NCBI GenBank assembly: GCA_013399855.1
Contig: VXAY01001965.1
Coordinates: forward strand, 1,169,531 to 1,233,530
Origin: Oxyruncus cristatus
Lineage: Eukaryota > Chordata > Aves > Passeriformes > Cotingidae
Length of the DNA stretch: 64,000 bases
Reading direction: 5' to 3'
Positions 60,365-64,000 of the stretch are shown here, piece after piece. Position numbers and translations under genes: made by a program. How positions within the stretch are numbered: position 1 is the stretch's first letter; every line of letters begins with the position of its first letter. The notes below the pieces were generated by a model. It searched no databases. It had not been told where the DNA came from and saw nothing but the letters and a program-made list of their open reading frames with translations.

Positions 60365-63300
60365 GCTCTTGTAGTATAAACCAAAATTGGACTACTTTGG
60401 TTTGACATGAACTAGCAGTAAGGCCCTTGAATAATTTTTTTTGGAGATGATGTATTGAAGTGTACTGAAGCCTAAATAGGAGGTGATACAGCGGCACAGA
60501 TGTGAGCATGCCCCCTTTAGAAGTTCAGAATTTGTGTGGCAATTACCTACTTAAGACACAAGGCAAAACTTGTTTTGTGAAACACATTATGATTGTTTTC
60601 AGGAACAGTTGTCTCTGACACCAGCAAAAAGAAAATGGAACTGCTTTTGAAAGATGACTGCGCAATGTGGGACAGCAATTCAGTTCAAGCTATTCAGTTT
60701 TCTATTGACTGTAAATAAAAAGTCCTTGTACAAGAACTGCCTCAAATATCAGATTTCTCCATAAATTCCAGCTGTAAACTCCAGTAAAAAATGAACTCTC
60801 ATAATCCTTCAGCCCTTAATAGCTTATTTTTTCAAATGCACAGTTCTTTATTTAAAATTTTCTTAAAACTGGTGATATGTGGAGACGTGGTGGTGACTTC
60901 CTGAGTGATTGTGAAGAAGCAGAACATTTTGACTGACTGATGCAGAGTTCTGAACCTATTAGCAATTTGACAGTCCTCTCACAGCAGTAAGATTTCCATT
61001 GTCATTCTGAAAAGAGAGAAAGAAAATGAAGAAAGGAAGAGTAAATGAGAATGAAGAGTGAATTAATGAAAGAAAAAGAGTAGAAAAGGAGAACATAATA
61101 TAGTCTTTTCCCTGTTTACATAAATGAGGAATTATTCTTTAGCCACATCAAGGCATGTAAGGTCAAAGACATAAGCACGCTTTTGCAATGATGGCAGTAG
61201 ACATACAGAACCCATTAAAGGGCAAAAAAATCACCCCACTTCTCCTCTACAGGTTAGGCAAATATTGAACTTTATTGTGATTTAGCAATGGGAAAAATGA
61301 ACTCGCTCTCAGCCAAACCCAATACACTATACATATCTCTACAAATGAACCAATCACTAAGCTTTAGCAGTTAATTACTGGGATTGGTTTAAATGTAGTC
61401 ATGAGAAAGCACAAAACACATTTCTCCTGTCAGAACAAGGTCCAAAAAGCCTGCCACACTGTTCATGAAGAAAAGCATGCTTTCTATTCTTATGAGACTG
61501 TAAGAGAACAAGGGCAACAGGAGAGGGAATTGCTATCAAGAACATCCATGTTTCTAACAGAGGTAGCCCTACTCCTCACTGAATGTACCCATGCTGTCAA
61601 TTTTCCTCCTTTATTGACATACAAGAAGGTCCCTCTTGGAAAGACCTGGAGCTCCAGGTGTACTTAAAAACAATAGTGCAGGAGACAGCATTTTTGTAGT
61701 AGAGACATTTCCTCTTTTATCTCTGAAACCTTTAACTTTGTCACTGTTTTAGTTGAAAGGAGCAATGAGTTTGAGGTAGTAGTTGTCATGCCAGCAACTT
61801 TCTATATTACTGCGGTGAGATACATTTTAATATCAGAAGCAGAGAGAGACTTTATTGGATTTATCATGAGGAAAAACACAAGACAAAATAAATATTAAGA
61901 CAAACAAATAAACCAGACAACTGGTGAATGTGATGTAAATACTTGGCAAGACCAATTAGGTAAATCCCAGAGGAGAAAAATATAAGAAAAGAAAATGAAG
62001 AGCAATTCTGGTGGAAGAACACAGTAACTAAAGTAAGATATAAGTGCATAAGGTAAAAACTGGGGAGAAGAAATCAAAATAATGGAAGACTTGTGAGGTA
62101 ATAGGAAAATAATAAAGTTAGGTACACCAACTGGATATGATAAAACAAATCATTAAAGTAAGACAAATATTACTCTAAAAGAAACGGAAAACTATGACAG
62201 CTGCTGGGAATAAAGGAGAGACTAGAAACAAGACATATATATTGCAATTGTAGCAAACAGATTACTACATGAGGCTTAATGTAGGCAGTGAGAACAAAAG
62301 CAGAAACATATTTTGAATTAGATAAATGAAGCTGTGAGAATTTTGACTGATAGACATTTGATTATACAAGTGAGATGATATCCAAACTTTAGACCAAAAG
62401 AAATGTTTCAAGAGCAGCTTGAGCTTTCTTCAAGTTAGCTCAATGTTTTCCAAACTGTGATACAGTGCGAATATGACAACAAAAAAAGAGAATTTGCTTA
62501 TTTGTAAGATTAGAAAGCAAATAAAGCAAAGCATGTGTGATCTAAAGTGTTTACTGAAATATTCTTCTCTATGCTGAGTAAGACTCCCACACAGGACTCA
62601 TAAATACCTACCCTGCTATTGTAGTGGGTTATTTATTTTACGTTACTGTCCAAAGGGGACCATAAGGTCAAAGCTCTTATTGCTCCACAGACTATTTACA
62701 GGCTTCTGAATGTGTGGGTGGTGAGAGGAGTCCCAAAAGCACTGGCAGACTAGCTAGGCATTCAAGCCAGCTGTAAAGCAGCTTAATAAAACAGGAAAAG
62801 TGTATAACCACAGCAAGGACACATAATATGCAAGATAGCAGTTGTACAATTTAATGGTGCCAAGATTCATAAAATTCATGCTATGTTCTGATATGGTTTA
62901 GGGTACTTTCAAATCCCTTCATGTTTCTAGGGACCTAACAAAGGGAAACAACCACAGACAATCAAATGTGGGCAATCAGCAGTCTTAGCAGAGTTCTTGG
63001 AGCTCACTCAGCTGAGCCTGTTCCTTTTCAGTGGGAGAAAAAGCCAAGAACAAGATCTTTCCTGCAGTCAAGTGGTTTGCCGAAAACATATGCAGTCTTC
63101 CTCCTAGCAAGGACTAATCTTTTTCTGAAACTTCCAGGAGAAAGTCAGTTTTAAAGTGACAAAAGGGAAGGACATAATTCTTCAAAGTATCAGAGCTAGC
63201 AGGAATGGTTTTCACAATTGGAGGCTAAGGAAAGATCAAAGTATGAGTTAATGCTTCCTCCCCTTTCTCCCTTATGAGCTACCAAATACAATTATACAGC

Positions 63301-63925
63301 AAGCTGCCTGCCAATTGTGCTTACAATGAATACACTTAATAGAATTGTCTGGTTCACTTATTTTTGTGTCTTATTTGTCTAATCCAGTAGATAATAAATT
63401 TAAACTTGTTCTATACTGTCATCACATAACATGGTGAAATGCAATGCTAAGTAAGTGCTGGAGACATACCTTATGGGTGCTGAAGGAGAAAATGAGGCTG
63501 CACACACAGAGTTCAATTTTGGGACTTGTCCCTCAACCCTTTTATTCATATTCTCTTGTAAACAGCATCCCGTGTTTTTCTTTTAGTTGACTGGAATTCC
63601 CAGGAATGTCCCAAACCAGTGCCCTGATCCCACACATTCACGCTCACATCATTTGGTGACTGTGTTCAGCCACCAGACAAAAACACACACTTATCATGTT
63701 TAAAGTGTTTTTCTACTTTGAGAAACAATATTCTCTCTCTCAAAGCACTTAGCCAAGGTCGATCCCCCCTTTTGATTCCAATTAACTAAATGCAGGTGCA
63801 GAGTAACTCAACTTGTTCCCACAAGACCTGACTCTGAGAAAACCCCTAAGAGATCTTAAAGCTGCTTTGGTTTTGTCCAGGGATTTTTTCATGACCTGAG
63901 GCTTCCCAGTTTCAATTTGTTTTTT

Positions 63926-64000
63926 ACAGAATCACAGAATATGCTGAATTGGAAGGGACCTACAAGGATCATCGAATCCAACCCTTAGCCCTGCACAGGA
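63926..64000 (-). mobile_element. CR1 LINE, minus strand, cut by window edge
   Basis: The tail ACAGAATCACAGAATATGC is followed by 'aattggaagggacctacaa' and 'tccaaccctt', which is the CR1 3' end in antisense. The body continues beyond position 64000, so its length is unknown. Confidence 0.9.

Larger units (their letters stand above)
56301..63925. other. Unique AT-rich sequence, no confirmed gene
   Basis: About 7.6 kb with no recognised element. It contains a (CA)8 run, an A/G tract at 56941-56961 and a 131-codon minus frame at 59969-60364, listed separately. The plus frame 56431-56712 and minus frame 56785-57129 are Ser/Thr- or Cys/Phe-rich without recognisable domains. Purine-rich sequence (GAAAGAAAATGAAG-like) lies at about 61014-61090. 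Confidence 0.5.

Overview
This 64-kb window looks like non-coding DNA from a bird nuclear genome. The main evidence is a set of CR1 LINE fragments with the avian-type 3' end: a short tail of ATTCTATG-like octamers next to a 'ggttggaa..gacct' block, and an ORF2 C-terminus ending in the '[10 protein letters not shown]' region. Several LTR families that I recognise as typical of bird genomes are interspersed. I cannot name the species. Base composition is AT-rich throughout. No reading frame looks like an intact host gene: the longest open frames (about 130 to 165 codons) lie inside repeats or match nothing I recognise. The window is best read as a gene desert or a very large intron.

Layout. 1-8 kb: AT-rich unique sequence with a 125-N gap at 1936-2060. 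8.0-8.6 kb: probable LTR. 11.7-12.3 kb: well-preserved solo LTR with a 6-bp target-site duplication, a TATA box, an ATTAAA signal and a 22-bp internal tandem repeat. 17.9-19.3 kb: minus-strand CR1 followed by a GT-rich LTR-like element. 22.7-23.2 kb: plus-strand CR1. 23-31.5 kb: unique DNA with microsatellites and palindromes. 31.6-36.6 kb: the repeat hotspot, holding a 44-nt T run, a GC-rich LTR-like block, a 1.27-kb LTR with a 150-bp tandem duplication split by a single N, a 3'-truncated CR1, a 40-bp tandem duplication, an 18-N gap and a minus-strand CR1. 36.7-38.2 kb: an unrecognised stretch that could be a decayed coding relic. 42.8 kb: a second CR1 close to the one at 22.7 kb. 48.5-49.3 kb: an inverted, end-truncated copy of the 32.6-kb LTR. 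54.4-56.3 kb: the longest CR1, with a readable but broken reverse-transcriptase segment lacking the catalytic xADD motif. 63.9 kb to the edge: the start of another minus-strand CR1.

Nothing here works together as a gene system, and I found no convincing new biological system. The observations most worth checking are the N-interrupted 150-bp duplication (probable assembly artefact), the inverted LTR pair, the solo LTR with its TSD, the 36.7-38.2 kb relic, an exon-like segment at 40.53 kb, and several near-perfect palindromes. Family assignments rest on visual recognition, not on a database search.
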